Of a stretch of DNA of 64,000 nucleotides, positions 20,971-33,895 are shown one piece after another. Position numbers and translations under genes: made by a program. How positions within the stretch are numbered: position 1 is the stretch's first letter; every line of letters begins with the position of its first letter. The stretch is from Sinorhizobium numidicum (lineage in GTDB: Bacteria > Pseudomonadota > Alphaproteobacteria > Rhizobiales > Rhizobiaceae): NCBI RefSeq assembly GCF_029892045.1, contig NZ_CP120368.1, positions 2,977,501 through 3,041,500 on the forward strand. Direction: 5' to 3'. Below the pieces are notes generated by a model, which had not been told where the DNA came from, searched no databases, and saw nothing but the letters and a program-made list of their open reading frames with translations.

Positions 20971-21384
20971 CTATAGCAAATCCATCAAGAATGGAATCAG
21001 CGGCTCGTCGGCCGGCGGCATCGGGTAATCCCGCAGAGCCCTGGGCCGCACCCATTTGATCGCCTGACCTTCCCGCCCCTCGGCGAAGCCTTCGTAGCGA
21101 CGGCAGATATAAAGTGGCATCAGCAGGTGAAAGTCGTCGTAGCTGTGGCTGGCGAAGGTGAGCGGGGCAAGGCAGGCAACCTTGGTGCGGATGCCCAGCT
21201 CCTCGTCCAGCTCCCGGATCAGCGTTTCCTCCGGCGTTTCGCCGGTCTCGACCTTACCGCCGGGGAACTCCCAAAGCCCCGCAAGAGGTTTTCCTTCGGG
21301 GCGTTGCGCCAGCAGAATGCGCCCGTCGGAATCGACCAGCGCGCAGGCCGCGACGAGTACGATCTTCTTATCCTGCATTTCCAT
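20971..21384 (-). CDS. mutT: (deoxy)nucleoside triphosphate pyrophosphohydrolase, MutT-like Nudix
   Basis: Likely removes 8-oxo-dGTP from the nucleotide pool. It is 137 aa. A complete Nudix box is visible around residues 42-64 (GGKVETGETPEETLIRELDE then ELGI), preceded by LLAQRPEGKPLAGLWEFP, the usual MutT context. It is 3 bases downstream of the GNAT gene and probably co-transcribed with GNAT and argJ. Confidence 0.93.
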   Translation of the reverse strand: MEMQDKKIVLVAACALVDSDGRILLAQRPEGKPLAGLWEFPGGKVETGETPEETLIRELDEELGIRTKVACLAPLTFASHSYDDFHLLMPLYICRRYEGFAEGREGQAIKWVRPRALRDYPMPPADEPLIPFLMDLL

Positions 21385-21387
21385 GCG

Positions 21388-22200
21388 TTAAACCTTCGGG
21401 GTTCGATAGAGGTAGCGGTAGACCTCGGTGAAGCCGGCCTTGCGGTAGAGCTCGATTGCGGCCCGGTTATCGGCCTCCACCTGCAACCAGGCCTTCTTCG
21501 CGCCTCGAAGGCGCGCCCAGCGGAGCGACGCATCGAGAAGTGCTCGGCCGACACCTCGGCGGCGCACGGCCTCGGCTACGGCGAACTGCATGATGCCGGC
21601 AAGATCGTTGTCCTGTACCACCAGCGACACGGCCGTCGGCCCGAGCTCGCGATCCTCGAAGAGAAACAAGCCGCATTCCGGCTTGATGGAATTGATGATC
21701 TCGGTCAGTGCCGCCTTGATCTCAGGGTCCTCCTTGCCGATCAGGATCCGGGCATCGATAAACCGGCCGACGTCCTTGATCGGCAGATGATCCATGCCTT
21801 CGCCGAGATCCCGCTCGGCGAGATCGAGCGAAAACACCAGGCTGTGGCTGAACGGCGTCCAGCCTTCACCGTCCATATAGGCGACCATCTGCGGCGGCGT
21901 TAGCGGCGTTTGACGAACGGTTAACAGGCGACCGTATTCGGCGAACAGCTTTGCCGCCTTCTCCAGCCGCAGCGCAATATCGCGATGGTCCGACGGATCG
22001 AGCGGATTGACGCAGTTCAGACGCTTGGAGTCGTGTCCCGCGGTAAGGCGGATCAGCCAACTGCCGTCATACTGCACGAAAGCGGCCGGCCAGGCGCGAA
22101 AGCCGACGGCTTCCAGCCGCCGCACGCTCGGAAGATCAACCATGGTTGCTTCCCCGACCGCCTCACCCGGCATCGGCGGCTGTCTGTCGTTCGGTGTCAT
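21388..22200 (-). CDS. GNAT family N-acetyltransferase
   Basis: 270 aa. The C-terminal GNAT fold contains the acetyl-CoA loop VRRRGVGRALLDASLRWAR and the closing AIELYRKAGFTEVYRY. The N-terminal half (DLPSVRRLEAVGFRAWPA) looks like a diverged second GNAT unit, as in tandem GNAT proteins. The substrate is unknown. In rhizobia this gene commonly sits between argJ and mutT, which suggests co-transcription more than shared chemistry. Confidence 0.9.
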   Translation of the reverse strand: MTPNDRQPPMPGEAVGEATMVDLPSVRRLEAVGFRAWPAAFVQYDGSWLIRLTAGHDSKRLNCVNPLDPSDHRDIALRLEKAAKLFAEYGRLLTVRQTPLTPPQMVAYMDGEGWTPFSHSLVFSLDLAERDLGEGMDHLPIKDVGRFIDARILIGKEDPEIKAALTEIINSIKPECGLFLFEDRELGPTAVSLVVQDNDLAGIMQFAVAEAVRRRGVGRALLDASLRWARLRGAKKAWLQVEADNRAAIELYRKAGFTEVYRYLYRTPKV

Positions 22201-22293
22201 GTCGGTAGCCTTGAATGCTGCCCGATCACGGTGACTTTGATGGGGTCAACCCAGGATCATGAACGTGATCGGTCCAATACGTTGATAGGCGAG

Positions 22294-22336
22294 ACGCGGA
22301 TGGAGGGCCGCTCCGCTTTTCTCATTCCGCTCTAGC
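22294..22336. repeat. short imperfect palindromic repeat (decayed copy)
   Basis: CGCGGATGGAGGGCCGCTCC through TTCTCATTCCGCTCTAG resembles the element at 58232-58280, with mismatches. It sits between argJ and the GNAT gene. Confidence 0.35.
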
Positions 22337-22369
22337 CGAAAGGATGCGGTTGAGCAATCATTGGGCGGC

Positions 22370-23611
22370 TCAGCTTCGATAGTCGCCGTTGATCTCGACA
22401 TATTCCTTCGTCAGATCGCAGGTATAGACCGTCGCCCGGCCCGAGCCGAGGCCGATATCGACGCGGACCGGAATGTTCTCGCCTTTCATGACAGCGCTCG
22501 CCGCCGCTTCCGAGTAGGCCGGATCGCGTTCGCCCTCCACGGCGACGCGCACATCGCCGAACCAGATCGCCAGCCTGTCGCGTTCGGCCATCTCACCGGA
22601 CTTGCCGACGGCCATGACCACGCGGCCCCAATTTGCGTCCTCGCCGGCGACCGCCGTCTTGACGAGCGGCGAATTGGCGATCGAGAGCGCGATGCGCTTG
22701 GCGGCGGCATCATTCTCCGCACCCTCGACGGTCACTTCCACCATCTTGCGCGCACCCTCGCCGTCGCGCACGACCTGGAGCGCCAGGTCGCGGAGCAGAT
22801 CATGGAGCGCCACTCGGAACGCTTCGAGGCGCGGATCGGCGGCATCCTCGATCCTTGGTTGGCCGTCCTTTGCCGCAGCACCCGTCGCGAACAGCATCAG
22901 CGTGTCGGAGGTGGAGGTGTCGCTGTCGACCGTCACCGAATTGAAGGTTGGGCCGACACCACCCGAAAGCAGCGCCTGTAGCGGTGCTGGCGCGATATCC
23001 GCATCGGTCACCACGAAGGAGAGCATGGTTGCCATATCCGGCGCGATCATGCCTGCGCCCTTGGCAATCCCGTTGACGGTGACCTTGACGCCGCCGATCT
23101 CGGCGCTGCGGGTCGCAACCTTCGGATAGGTATCCGTAGTCATGATCGCTTTCGCCGCGTCGAACCAGACGTCCTCGGTGGCAGATACGGCAAGGCCGTC
23201 GAGCACGCCCGCGAACTTGGTGGCGTCCAGTGGCTCGCCGATCACGCCGGTAGATGCCAGAAAGATTTCGCCTTCGCTGCAGCCGACCGCCTTGGCCGCG
23301 GATTTCGCAGTAAGCTCGGTCGCCTCTCTCCCCTTCTTGCCGGTGAATGCGTTGGCGTTGCCGGAATTGACGACGACGGCGCGCGCAACGCCGCCGGGCA
23401 GATTTCTGCGGCAGAAGTCGACCGGCGCGGACGGGCACTTCGATCGCGTGAACACACCGGCAACCGAAGCCGGTTGGTCGAAGACCATCAACAGCACGTC
23501 GGTGCGGTTCTTGTACTTGATTCCGGCGGCGGCGGTGGCCATGCGCACGCCGCGAAGGGCCGGCATTTCTGCAAAGGTTTTCGGAGCAAGCGGAGAAACG
23601 GAACCGGACAT
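22370..23611 (-). CDS. argJ: bifunctional ornithine acetyltransferase / N-acetylglutamate synthase
   Basis: Transfers acetyl from N-acetylornithine to glutamate in the cyclic arginine pathway. It is 413 aa from [20 protein letters not shown]; a longer in-frame extension upstream is rejected. The autoprocessing site is [17 protein letters not shown], with Thr195 as the nucleophile that starts the beta chain. [11 protein letters not shown] and [10 protein letters not shown] are further family signatures. argH lies about 20 kb away in this window. Confidence 0.97.
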   Translation of the reverse strand: MSGSVSPLAPKTFAEMPALRGVRMATAAAGIKYKNRTDVLLMVFDQPASVAGVFTRSKCPSAPVDFCRRNLPGGVARAVVVNSGNANAFTGKKGREATELTAKSAAKAVGCSEGEIFLASTGVIGEPLDATKFAGVLDGLAVSATEDVWFDAAKAIMTTDTYPKVATRSAEIGGVKVTVNGIAKGAGMIAPDMATMLSFVVTDADIAPAPLQALLSGGVGPTFNSVTVDSDTSTSDTLMLFATGAAAKDGQPRIEDAADPRLEAFRVALHDLLRDLALQVVRDGEGARKMVEVTVEGAENDAAAKRIALSIANSPLVKTAVAGEDANWGRVVMAVGKSGEMAERDRLAIWFGDVRVAVEGERDPAYSEAAASAVMKGENIPVRVDIGLGSGRATVYTCDLTKEYVEINGDYRS

Positions 23612-23846
23612 GGGAAACCTGCCTTGGAAGCGTTGGGTGGATGCGAGAAATGCCCGAACGGCATTCAGCCGTTGGGCATCGTTGTCGGTCTGAAGTCGAA
23701 AGGTCACGCGTCCGGAAGAACGCGCAAGACGCTCCCGCGCTTTGAAGCCGGGACATCTCTGCCGCTTTCGGATTTCCTCCGAAAGAGAGAAGTTCCCGGT
23801 CGTGGCGGGCGCTTCTCCCAAAGGAAACGCGCCCGGTCCGAAAAGC

Positions 23847-24704
23847 TTACTTTGTTTCCTGCGCCTTGCTGGCGTCGTCGTAGGCCTTCTTAAGCGCCGG
23901 ATCGGAGATTTCGACATCGGTCGTCTTCTTCGCGGAAGTCAGAAGCGCAAGGTATTTGTCGCGCATGAGAAGCTGACGAACCTGCGGCTCGACCTGCTCG
24001 AGTGTCGGCGGAGCCTGCGGGCGCTTGTCTTCGACAACGATCACATGGAAACCGAACTGGGTCTTGACGGGAGTCTTCGTATAGGCGCCCTTTTCCAGGG
24101 CGAAGACCGCCGTGTCGAATTCCGGCACCATACGGCCCTTGGTGAAATAGCCGAGATCACCGCCGGCCTCCTTGTTGGGATCCGAGGACTTGGCCTTGGC
24201 GAGTTCGACGAAACTCTTGCCCGCGTCCAGCTCCTTAATGATCTCCTTCGCCTCGTCCTCGGTCTTGACGAGGATATGGCGGGCCTTCACCTCTTCCTGT
24301 GGCGGGATGGCAGCGACTTCCTTGTCGTAGCGCGCCTTCACCTCTTCCTTTGTAATCGAGTCGACGACGTGTTTCTTGAAGAAGGCATTGTGAAGCTCGC
24401 GCTCGGTCAGGAAGGCAACGCGTTGCTTGAAGACCGCGTCATTCTGCAGCCCTTCCTCTTCGGCGTCCTTCACCAGGAGCTTGACGTCGATGACCGACGA
24501 AAGAGCGGCAGCGCGCTTCTGCTCGTCCGGCATCTGCTGGAGCTGCGGGTCGAGGGTGCTGAGCGCAAGGTCAAGCTCCGACTGGTGTATCTCCTGGTCG
24601 CCAACTTTCGCGATCACGGGATCTGTCCCCTCGGCGCGTGCGGCACCGTTTGCTGCGATGATCGCGACCAGTGCGGCAGCCGCCAGGGTCTTGTATTTAG
24701 ACAT
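23847..24704 (-). CDS. peptidylprolyl isomerase, parvulin (PpiC/SurA-like), periplasmic
   Basis: 285 aa. A Sec signal peptide occupies residues 1-24 ([20 protein letters not shown], cleavage near ARA/EGT). The SurA_N-like helical region runs to about 125. The parvulin domain spans about 135-235, with [37 protein letters not shown] and [12 protein letters not shown]. It assists folding of exported proteins. It stands divergently upstream of secA, the export motor, with 243 bases between. Confidence 0.93.
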   Translation of the reverse strand: MSKYKTLAAAALVAIIAANGAARAEGTDPVIAKVGDQEIHQSELDLALSTLDPQLQQMPDEQKRAAALSSVIDVKLLVKDAEEEGLQNDAVFKQRVAFLTERELHNAFFKKHVVDSITKEEVKARYDKEVAAIPPQEEVKARHILVKTEDEAKEIIKELDAGKSFVELAKAKSSDPNKEAGGDLGYFTKGRMVPEFDTAVFALEKGAYTKTPVKTQFGFHVIVVEDKRPQAPPTLEQVEPQVRQLLMRDKYLALLTSAKKTTDVEISDPALKKAYDDASKAQETK

Positions 24705-24947
24705 GTCACTAACCTTTCACCATTGACCGCCAGCGCAATTGCTCTGAGCTCTCAGCGGCTGAACAACACCAGAATGTGGCGGTTCTGTAGCCATCCGGCC
24801 GTGCAAGTGCGTTGACATAATCCGACCCCCCTCTTATCTGTCACGCAACCTCGCGTCCAGAACAGTTTCCGGGCGTTTCACGGCATTACGCGGTTTTTCG
24901 AGCCCGAACCTGAAACCCCCGGCAGCAAAAAAGAAAGGACCATTCGT

Positions 24948-27659
<2,712 letters not shown>

Positions 27660-27661
27660 TC

Positions 27662-27687
27662 AAAATGCCGCCTTCGGGCGGCATTTT
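27662..27687 (+). terminator. Rho-independent terminator of secA
   Basis: A perfect 11-bp stem, AAAATGCCGCC with GGCGGCATTTT around TTCG, begins 3 bases after the secA stop. Confidence 0.9.
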
Positions 27688-27875
27688 CATATCCGGCGCC
27701 GGTGGTATCAGGAGTCGGATTCATTCGCCGAGGCGATCGGACCGCAGCATCGCCCGGCGTTCATCTCGCTGGTCGGCATCGGTGCGCCCCTCTTCGGAAC
27801 GGCCACGCTGAACCGTTTGTTAACGCTGATCTGGCAGAAGTGAAGACCTGTATTGCGTAAGCTCAGGGTGTCCAC

Positions 27876-29303
27876 GTGTTCATGGCGGTATGTCAATCGG
27901 CCGGACGAATGCTGCCGTCGGCGCTGAGGCACCGCCTATCCCATTTGCTCCGCCCGCTCGTGCCGGTTCTCGCCGGCTCCGACCCGAGGAGTCGTGCGCA
28001 GCGGATGGCCCTGATCACCTTTGTGATCCGCATTCTGAGCGCGGCCATCGCCTTCGTTTCGCAGATCGTTCTCGCCCGGCTGATGGGAGAGTTCGAATAT
28101 GGCGTCTTCATCTTCGTCTGGGTGCTGGCGGTCCTGTTCGGCAATCTTTCCTGCCTCGGCCTCCACGCCGCGGTGATCCGGTTCCTGCCGGAATATCATA
28201 CGGCATCCGCACTGGCCGAGATCCGCGGGCTGACAGCGACCATCCGCATTTTCGCGCTTCTTTCCGCAACCGCGCTGGCCATAGCCGGAGCGGCCGGCCT
28301 CTGGCTCTTCGGGCGTGCGATCGAAAGCTACTACGTCGTTCCGCTCTATCTCGCCCTGTTCACCCTGCCGATGATCGCGCTCGGCGACGTCATGGAGGGC
28401 ACGGCGCGCGCGCACAGCTGGCCGATTGCGGCGATGAGCCCGACCTACATCCTGCGGCCGCTGCTCATTCTCGCCTTCATGGTTCTGGCGGTGGTCGCGG
28501 GGCTGCCGCACGACGCGACGACCGCCATGATCGCCGCGCTGGCGGCCACCTATGTGACCACGCTCGGACAATTCCTCGCCATGGCGTGGCGACTTGGCAG
28601 GCACTACGTTCGCGGCCCGATGAAGATTGAACTCGGCCGTTGGCTGCGCGTCTCCGTTCCCATCTTTCTCGTCGACGGCTTCGGCTTCCTGCTGACCAAT
28701 TCCGATGTCGTGATCGTCGGCCTCTATCTCAAGCCTGACGACGTGGCGATCTACTTTGCGGCGGCAAAGACCATGGCCCTCGTCCATTTCGTCATGTTTG
28801 CCGTGAAGGCCGCGGCGGGGCCGCGCTTTTCCGCGGCGATGGCCGCTCGTGATCTTCATCAACTGGCGGAAATCGCGATCGAGAGCGCGCGCTGGTCCTT
28901 CTGGCCCTCACTTGCGGTGGGCGGTGCCGTATTGCTGGCCGGACCTTTCCTTCTTTCGCTGTTCGGTCCTGCCTTCACCTCCGGTGTACCTTTGATGGCG
29001 ATCCTTTTCGCCGGGATTCTCGCAAAGGCCTTGGTCGGTCCCGTCGAAACGCTGCTCACCATGGCCGGGCGGCAGAAGCTTTGCATGGTCCTCTATGCGG
29101 GCGCACTCGCCGCCAACATCCTTCTGAACGTGACGCTCATTCCGCTTTTCGGCCTGACGGGTGCGGCCGCTGCGACGGCCGGTGCGATGTTCGTAGAAGC
29201 GGCAATCTTACATCTCGCGGTACGCCGCACTTTCGGCTTTACGCTTCTGGCTTTCGCCGGGGCGAGAAGCAGCAATCACAAGAACGAGGCGATCCAGCCA
29301 TGA
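27876..29303 (+). CDS. polysaccharide-type flippase (MATE/Wzx superfamily)
   Basis: 475 aa, with 12 or more hydrophobic segments and the MurJ/Wzx-like pattern (FVIRILSAAIAFVSQIVLAR then LMGEFEYGVFIFVWVLAVLF). Probably moves a lipid-linked sugar or similar substrate across the inner membrane. The start is taken as the GTG at 27876, with AGGG 7 bases before it; an ATG at 27882 is possible. The stop overlaps the next gene's start (ATGA), so the two are translationally coupled. The substrate is unknown. Confidence 0.82.
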   Translation: MFMAVCQSAGRMLPSALRHRLSHLLRPLVPVLAGSDPRSRAQRMALITFVIRILSAAIAFVSQIVLARLMGEFEYGVFIFVWVLAVLFGNLSCLGLHAAVIRFLPEYHTASALAEIRGLTATIRIFALLSATALAIAGAAGLWLFGRAIESYYVVPLYLALFTLPMIALGDVMEGTARAHSWPIAAMSPTYILRPLLILAFMVLAVVAGLPHDATTAMIAALAATYVTTLGQFLAMAWRLGRHYVRGPMKIELGRWLRVSVPIFLVDGFGFLLTNSDVVIVGLYLKPDDVAIYFAAAKTMALVHFVMFAVKAAAGPRFSAAMAARDLHQLAEIAIESARWSFWPSLAVGGAVLLAGPFLLSLFGPAFTSGVPLMAILFAGILAKALVGPVETLLTMAGRQKLCMVLYAGALAANILLNVTLIPLFGLTGAAAATAGAMFVEAAILHLAVRRTFGFTLLAFAGARSSNHKNEAIQP

Positions 29304-30574
29304 TCGGCAACCCCCATCTTCCTGGAGACGCAAGCGGCAGGGCGAGCCGGCTGCTCGGCGGTCTGGCGCAACCCGGCTTCGATCAGTCGCTGGCCGAACA
29401 GACGTTCATGGTCGGGCGGCCCGGACGACACCTCGCGATCTATCCGGCCAAGGCTGGCTACAGCCTGCAGCGGGAACTCGACTTTCTCTCCAATCGCGCG
29501 ATTGAGCCGAACGTCTTCTTCACCGGCCGCTTCCTCGCTCCGGCCATGCCGCGGCTCGAAGACAGGGTCATCCGGCTCGCCGTCATCCGCGACAACGGCG
29601 AGCGCAGCAGCCGGATCCGCTTCCTGATGCCGTTCTCGATCGAGAAACCGGGCTTCTCGATCGGCGCGACCATTATTCGCGCCTGGTCGAATCCGTTTGG
29701 GCCGCTGGGTGTGCCGCTTCTCGATGCGGAGGATGCGGCCGAAACGATCAGCAACCTTTATGAAGCACTTGCAGCGCCCTCCTCCGGTCTGCCGCCGATC
29801 CTCGTGCTTCCGGACGTGAGGCTCAAAGGCAAGTTCGCGCAACTGGCCCGCGCCGTGGCGATCGGCGAAAACCTGCCGCTGACGGTGACCGATACCTTCA
29901 GCCGACCGATGCTCGAAAGCCTGCTCGACGGGCCGACCTATTTGCGCGAGGCAATCAGCCCCCCGCATCTGAAAGAACTGAGACGCCAGTGGAACAATCT
30001 CGGGAAACAGGGAAGGCTGATCTACAGCGTCGCGCGCCAGCCTGAGGAAATCCGGCTGCGAATGGAGGAGTTCCTGGCGCTCGAGGCATCCGGCTGGAAG
30101 GGGCGCGAGCGCAGCGCCATGATCATGGACCGCTTCCGGGCCGCTTTCGCCAGAGAGGCGATCACCAATCTCGCTGAAGCGGACAGCGTGCGCATCCACA
30201 GCCTCAACCTCGACGGCAAGGCGATCGCGGCCATGGTCGTCTTCCTGATGGCCGGCGAGGCCTTCACGTGGAAAACGGCGTATGACGAGCGATATGCGAA
30301 ATATTCGCCAGGCAAGCTGTTGCTGGCGGAGCTGACCGAGTGGCACCTCGATGACGCCAACATCGCCCGTTCCGACTCCTGCGCGGTGCCAGACCATCCG
30401 ATCATGGCCCGCTTATGGCAGGAGCGCGAGGAGATGGGCACGCTCGTCATCGGTCTGCAGCAGAACCGCGACCGCGACGTACGCCAGGTCGCGGCGCAGC
30501 TTCACCTTTATCGCAACACCCGCAATATGGCTCGCCTGCTGCGCGAAAAGATCCGGGCGCTGGCCGGCCGCTGA
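29300..30574 (+). CDS. GNAT / BioF2-like acetyltransferase domain protein
   Basis: 424 aa from the ATG at 29300, which overlaps the flippase stop. The C-terminal half resembles the BioF2-like / CelD-BcsL acyltransferase domain: EEIRLRMEEFLALEASGWKG, then SVRIHSLNLDGKAIAAMVVF, and AYDERYAKYSPGKLLLAELT, the usual acetyl-CoA site pattern. Proteins of this class often modify polysaccharides, so with the coupled flippase it may decorate an envelope glycan. That role is inference. Confidence 0.75.
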   Translation: MIGNPHLPGDASGRASRLLGGLAQPGFDQSLAEQTFMVGRPGRHLAIYPAKAGYSLQRELDFLSNRAIEPNVFFTGRFLAPAMPRLEDRVIRLAVIRDNGERSSRIRFLMPFSIEKPGFSIGATIIRAWSNPFGPLGVPLLDAEDAAETISNLYEALAAPSSGLPPILVLPDVRLKGKFAQLARAVAIGENLPLTVTDTFSRPMLESLLDGPTYLREAISPPHLKELRRQWNNLGKQGRLIYSVARQPEEIRLRMEEFLALEASGWKGRERSAMIMDRFRAAFAREAITNLAEADSVRIHSLNLDGKAIAAMVVFLMAGEAFTWKTAYDERYAKYSPGKLLLAELTEWHLDDANIARSDSCAVPDHPIMARLWQEREEMGTLVIGLQQNRDRDVRQVAAQLHLYRNTRNMARLLREKIRALAGR

Positions 30575-30609
30575 CGCACCAGCGCTCCGCCGGAAGCGAC
30601 CACGGTCCG

Positions 30610-32259
30610 CTACGTGTTACCGCTCCCAGCCGACACCTCAGCAGCAGCCCTCTCGCGCAAGAGCCGGCGGATCACTTTGCCCGAAGTGGTCAGCGGCAGG
30701 CTGTCGACGAAGTCGATCTCGCGCGGGTATTCATGCATCGAAAGCCTGGTTTTCACCCAGTCGCGGATTGCCGCCGCAGTCTCGCGGTCGGCGGCGGCAC
30801 CGGGCCTCAGCACCACATAAGCCTTGACGATCTCGGTGCGGATCGGATCCGGTTTGCCGACGACCGCCGCAAGCTGGACATCGGGATGGCCAGCCAGACA
30901 ATCCTCGATCTCCCCCGGTCCGATGCGATAGCCCGACGAGGTAATCACGTCGTCGTCGCGGCCGAAGAAGGTGAAGTAGCCCTCCGCGTCCATCACCCCC
31001 TGGTCGCCGGTGGTCATCCAGTCGCCGATGAACTTCGCTTCGGTCGCCTTCTCGTTTCGCCAATAGCCGAGAAACATCACCGGGTCGGGACGCTTCACCG
31101 CCACCTGGCCGACGGTGCCCGGCGGCAATACCCGCCCTTTGTCGTCGATGATCGCCACCTCATGTCCCGGCGCCGCCTTGCCCATCGAGCATGGCTTCAA
31201 GACGCCGAGATCCGCTGCCGATGAGATGACGATGTTACACTCAGTCTGGCCGTAGAATTCACTGACCTCGATGCCGAGTGCGGTCTTTGCCCATTCGAAG
31301 GTCTCGCGCCCGAGCGCCTCCCCCGCCGAGCCGATCGTCCTGAGATTGAGCGCATAACGGGCGCGCGGCTGGTCGACGGATTTCAGGAGCCTTAAAGCGG
31401 TCGGCGGAATGAAGGCGTTGCGCACGTCCATTTCTTCCATGATCCGGAAGGCCATGTGCGGGTCGAATTTCTGCGCCGGCGAGGAAACCACGGGCACGCC
31501 GAAGAGCAGCGACGGCAGCAATGCGTTCAAGAGCCCGCCCGCCCAGGCCCAGTCGGCCGGCGTCCACATGCGATCGCCCGGTTGCGGCAGAAAGTGATGA
31601 TGGAACTGGAACCCCGGCAGATGGCCGAGCAGCACGCGATGACCGTGCAGGGCGCCCTTCGGCGGCCCTGTCGTTCCCGAAGTATAGATCATCAGCGCTG
31701 GATCGTCCGGCGTGGTGTCGGCCGCAACAAAGCGCCCCTCGCCCTCTGTCAGACGATCGAAACGGACGGTGCCGGGCAGTTCCTCGTCGTCCGCAAGCAC
31801 GATCAGCCGAAGGCCGGGCAGATGACCGCGGATCGCAGCGACACGTTGGTAGCCGAAGCGATTGGTGACGATAGCCGTCGCCTCGGCATCCCGCAAACGA
31901 TATTCAAGTGCCTCGACGCCGAAGAGCAGGGCCAGCGGCAGGGCGATCGCGCCGAGCTTGTAGATTGCCGCATGGGCGATCGCCGCCTCGAAGCCCTGCG
32001 GCAGGAGGATGGCGACGCGGTCGCCGGGTTTGACGCCGTGCGCGGTCAGCCCCGCAGCAAAAGCGGAGGAGCGGCCGGCGAGGGCTCCATAGGTCAGCGA
32101 ACGATACGCGCTGTCGGGGCTGAAATGCTGTAGGCAGATGCGCTCCGGATCACGCTCCGCCCAGGCATCGCTGATGGCAACGCCGATGTTGAACTTCGCC
32201 GGAATCTGCCAGCGGAAGTCGCGATAGAGTTCCTCGTAGATATCACTGTTCGGTAACAT
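30610..32259 (-). CDS. AMP-binding acyl-CoA synthetase (acetyl-CoA synthetase-like)
   Basis: 549 aa. Activates a carboxylic acid to the acyl-AMP and then the CoA thioester. The phosphate-binding motif is MIYTSGTTGPPKGALHGH, with later motifs EFYGQTECN and YFTFFGRDDDVITSSGYRIG. The C-terminal catalytic Lys lies in LPLTTSGKVIRRLLRE. WTPADWAWAGGLLNALLPSL groups it with short/medium-chain enzymes. The exact substrate cannot be assigned. It converges with the GNAT/BioF2-like gene. Confidence 0.9.
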   Translation of the reverse strand: MLPNSDIYEELYRDFRWQIPAKFNIGVAISDAWAERDPERICLQHFSPDSAYRSLTYGALAGRSSAFAAGLTAHGVKPGDRVAILLPQGFEAAIAHAAIYKLGAIALPLALLFGVEALEYRLRDAEATAIVTNRFGYQRVAAIRGHLPGLRLIVLADDEELPGTVRFDRLTEGEGRFVAADTTPDDPALMIYTSGTTGPPKGALHGHRVLLGHLPGFQFHHHFLPQPGDRMWTPADWAWAGGLLNALLPSLLFGVPVVSSPAQKFDPHMAFRIMEEMDVRNAFIPPTALRLLKSVDQPRARYALNLRTIGSAGEALGRETFEWAKTALGIEVSEFYGQTECNIVISSAADLGVLKPCSMGKAAPGHEVAIIDDKGRVLPPGTVGQVAVKRPDPVMFLGYWRNEKATEAKFIGDWMTTGDQGVMDAEGYFTFFGRDDDVITSSGYRIGPGEIEDCLAGHPDVQLAAVVGKPDPIRTEIVKAYVVLRPGAAADRETAAAIRDWVKTRLSMHEYPREIDFVDSLPLTTSGKVIRRLLRERAAAEVSAGSGNT

Positions 32260-32507
32260 GGCCCTGCCGCGATGGAAATTTGCTGCAACGCAGCAGCTAA
32301 CACTTCCATTCGGTAGAGTTCAATGGTTGGGGCTACTACGCCAGCACGGTCGATATTACAAACTGCCCGACCGACGCAGCGCCCGGCAAGGCTCTATCCG
32401 ATGACTTTCCAGGGGCATGTCACAGAGATCATGCAATGTCTCTCCTGCGGCATATCCGGGGGGGGATGAATGCGACGGAGAGGGCGCAGCGGCTTGGGCG
32501 GCGTATG

Positions 32508-32807
32508 TCAGTAGCGGTAGTGGTAAGCTGATGATCTCCAGCCGCGCTTGCACTTGATCTCTTCCTTGTACTCGTCTTTGTCCCACTTCCGCTCGATCTT
32601 GCAATTTCCCTGCCGGTATTCTTCCTTATAGGCGCTCCGCTCGCGTCGATACTCACGCTGGTAGCGGTACGGACGCCAGTAGTCACCTTCATACCTTTTG
32701 ATCCAACGCCCATGACCGCTTTCATCCTTCCAAGGGTCGGCGGCGGCTGTCCCGGCGTACCCGGTCATGGCCATGAACAATGCGATTATTACGCCGAGCA
32801 TCTTCAT
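32508..32807 (-). CDS. small secreted Tyr/Arg/Lys-rich protein
   Basis: 99 aa from MKMLGVIIALFMAMTGYAG, a clear signal peptide with predicted cleavage near AAA/DPW. The mature part is highly basic and aromatic (RWIKRYEGDYWRPYRYQREY, then CKIERKWDKDEYKEEIKCKR), with two Cys that could form a disulfide. A GAGGAGG site precedes the ATG at 32807. I know no function; similar short periplasmic proteins are common in rhizobia. Confidence 0.72.
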   Translation of the reverse strand: MKMLGVIIALFMAMTGYAGTAAADPWKDESGHGRWIKRYEGDYWRPYRYQREYRRERSAYKEEYRQGNCKIERKWDKDEYKEEIKCKRGWRSSAYHYRY

Positions 32808-33030
32808 AGAATACCTCCTCGCCTGTTTCGTGGAATGCGCGCGAAGTGGTCTGCGCAAACCATGTCCAAAAAATGGTCATGTTATCGCTAGAAAGTCGCC
32901 GCATTGACCATTGGTTCCCTATGGGAACAATTTGGCAACGATATGCACCGCATGACGGTGGAGCGGCGAACCTCCCACACATTCAGGGCTGAAAGATGCG
33001 GGACAACAAAACTATAGCCGTTTTGAATGG

Positions 33031-33115
33031 TGGTGCCCCATGCCGGAGTCGAACCAGCACTCCTTTCGGAACTCGATTTTGAGTCGAGCGCGTCTACCAA
33101 TTCCGCCAATGGGGC
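33031..33115 (-). tRNA. tRNA-Leu (CAA)
   Basis: 85 bases including an encoded CCA. The acceptor stem is GCCCCAT/ATGGGGC, the D arm contains AATTGGTAGA, and the anticodon stem-loop CTCGA-CTCAAAA-TCGAG has anticodon CAA at 33081-33079 (reads UUG). A class II variable arm fits Leu, and the T arm has GGTTCGACTCC. Confidence 0.96.
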
Positions 33116-33325
33116 ACAGGCTGCGTGATATCAGCGGTTTGCGATTTACACGATCGATTTCGCGCCGGTCAACCGCGAAATTGCAATTTACTCCGCGCCG
33201 ATCACAAAAGCGTGCAAACCTTGATAGATGCAGGGAATTTACAGCCGGGCCGATCCTGCCTAAGAAGGCCGCACGTTTTGAACGGGTGCATTCGCCGGAC
33301 CACTTTGCCGCCCGCATGAGGTATC

Positions 33326-33835
33326 ATGATCGAGTCTTCCGCCGCTCATCGCCAGCAACTGCTTTTCGCCGTGCTCGTCACGCTCGGCATGACGGCTGCC
33401 GTTGGCGGTGCATTGGGTTTTGAGCATATCGGCGGCTACATCCCTTGCGCCCTTTGCCTGCTGCAACGCGATCCCTATTACTATGGCATCCCCCTCGGCA
33501 TTCTGGCAATTCTGACCAGCGTCTTGAAACTGCCAGCCTGGATGACGCGGACTTTGCTCGTGCTCGTCGGCATCCTGATGCTGGTCGGCGCTGGCATCGG
33601 CGTCTATCACGCCGGCGCCGAATGGCATTTCTGGGAAGGCCCGTCGACCTGCGCGACCACGGCTCAGGGCATCTCGTCCGATGTCGGCGATCTGCTCGGC
33701 GATCTTGATGCCAAGCACGCCCCCTCCTGCACCGACGCGGCGCTGCGCGTGCTGGGCCTCTCCTTTGCCGGCTGGAACGTCATTGCGAGCCTCATTCTTG
33801 CGGCGATCGCCTTGCGTGGTGCCGCCAAGGCCTGA
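33326..33835 (+). CDS. dsbB: disulfide bond formation protein DsbB
   Basis: Inner-membrane quinone reductase that reoxidises DsbA. It is 169 aa with four membrane helices. The first redox pair is in PCALCLLQRDPYY. The second pair is Cys in PSTCATTAQG and Cys in APSCTDAAL, further apart than in E. coli but usual for rhizobia. A GAGG site precedes the ATG. Confidence 0.92.
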   Translation: MIESSAAHRQQLLFAVLVTLGMTAAVGGALGFEHIGGYIPCALCLLQRDPYYYGIPLGILAILTSVLKLPAWMTRTLLVLVGILMLVGAGIGVYHAGAEWHFWEGPSTCATTAQGISSDVGDLLGDLDAKHAPSCTDAALRVLGLSFAGWNVIASLILAAIALRGAAKA

Positions 33836-33895
33836 TCTCGCAAGAGATCGCATGCCGGTGCCTGGGTGGTGCCGCCAGATTGAATTCGGACCTGC

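Noticed and set aside
27708..27932. A 74-codon minus-strand frame before the flippase gene
   Set aside because: Overlaps the flippase start and shows no protein features.
32458..32465. Run of eight G, considered as a phase-variation tract
   Set aside because: It lies outside any coding frame and not in an evident promoter.
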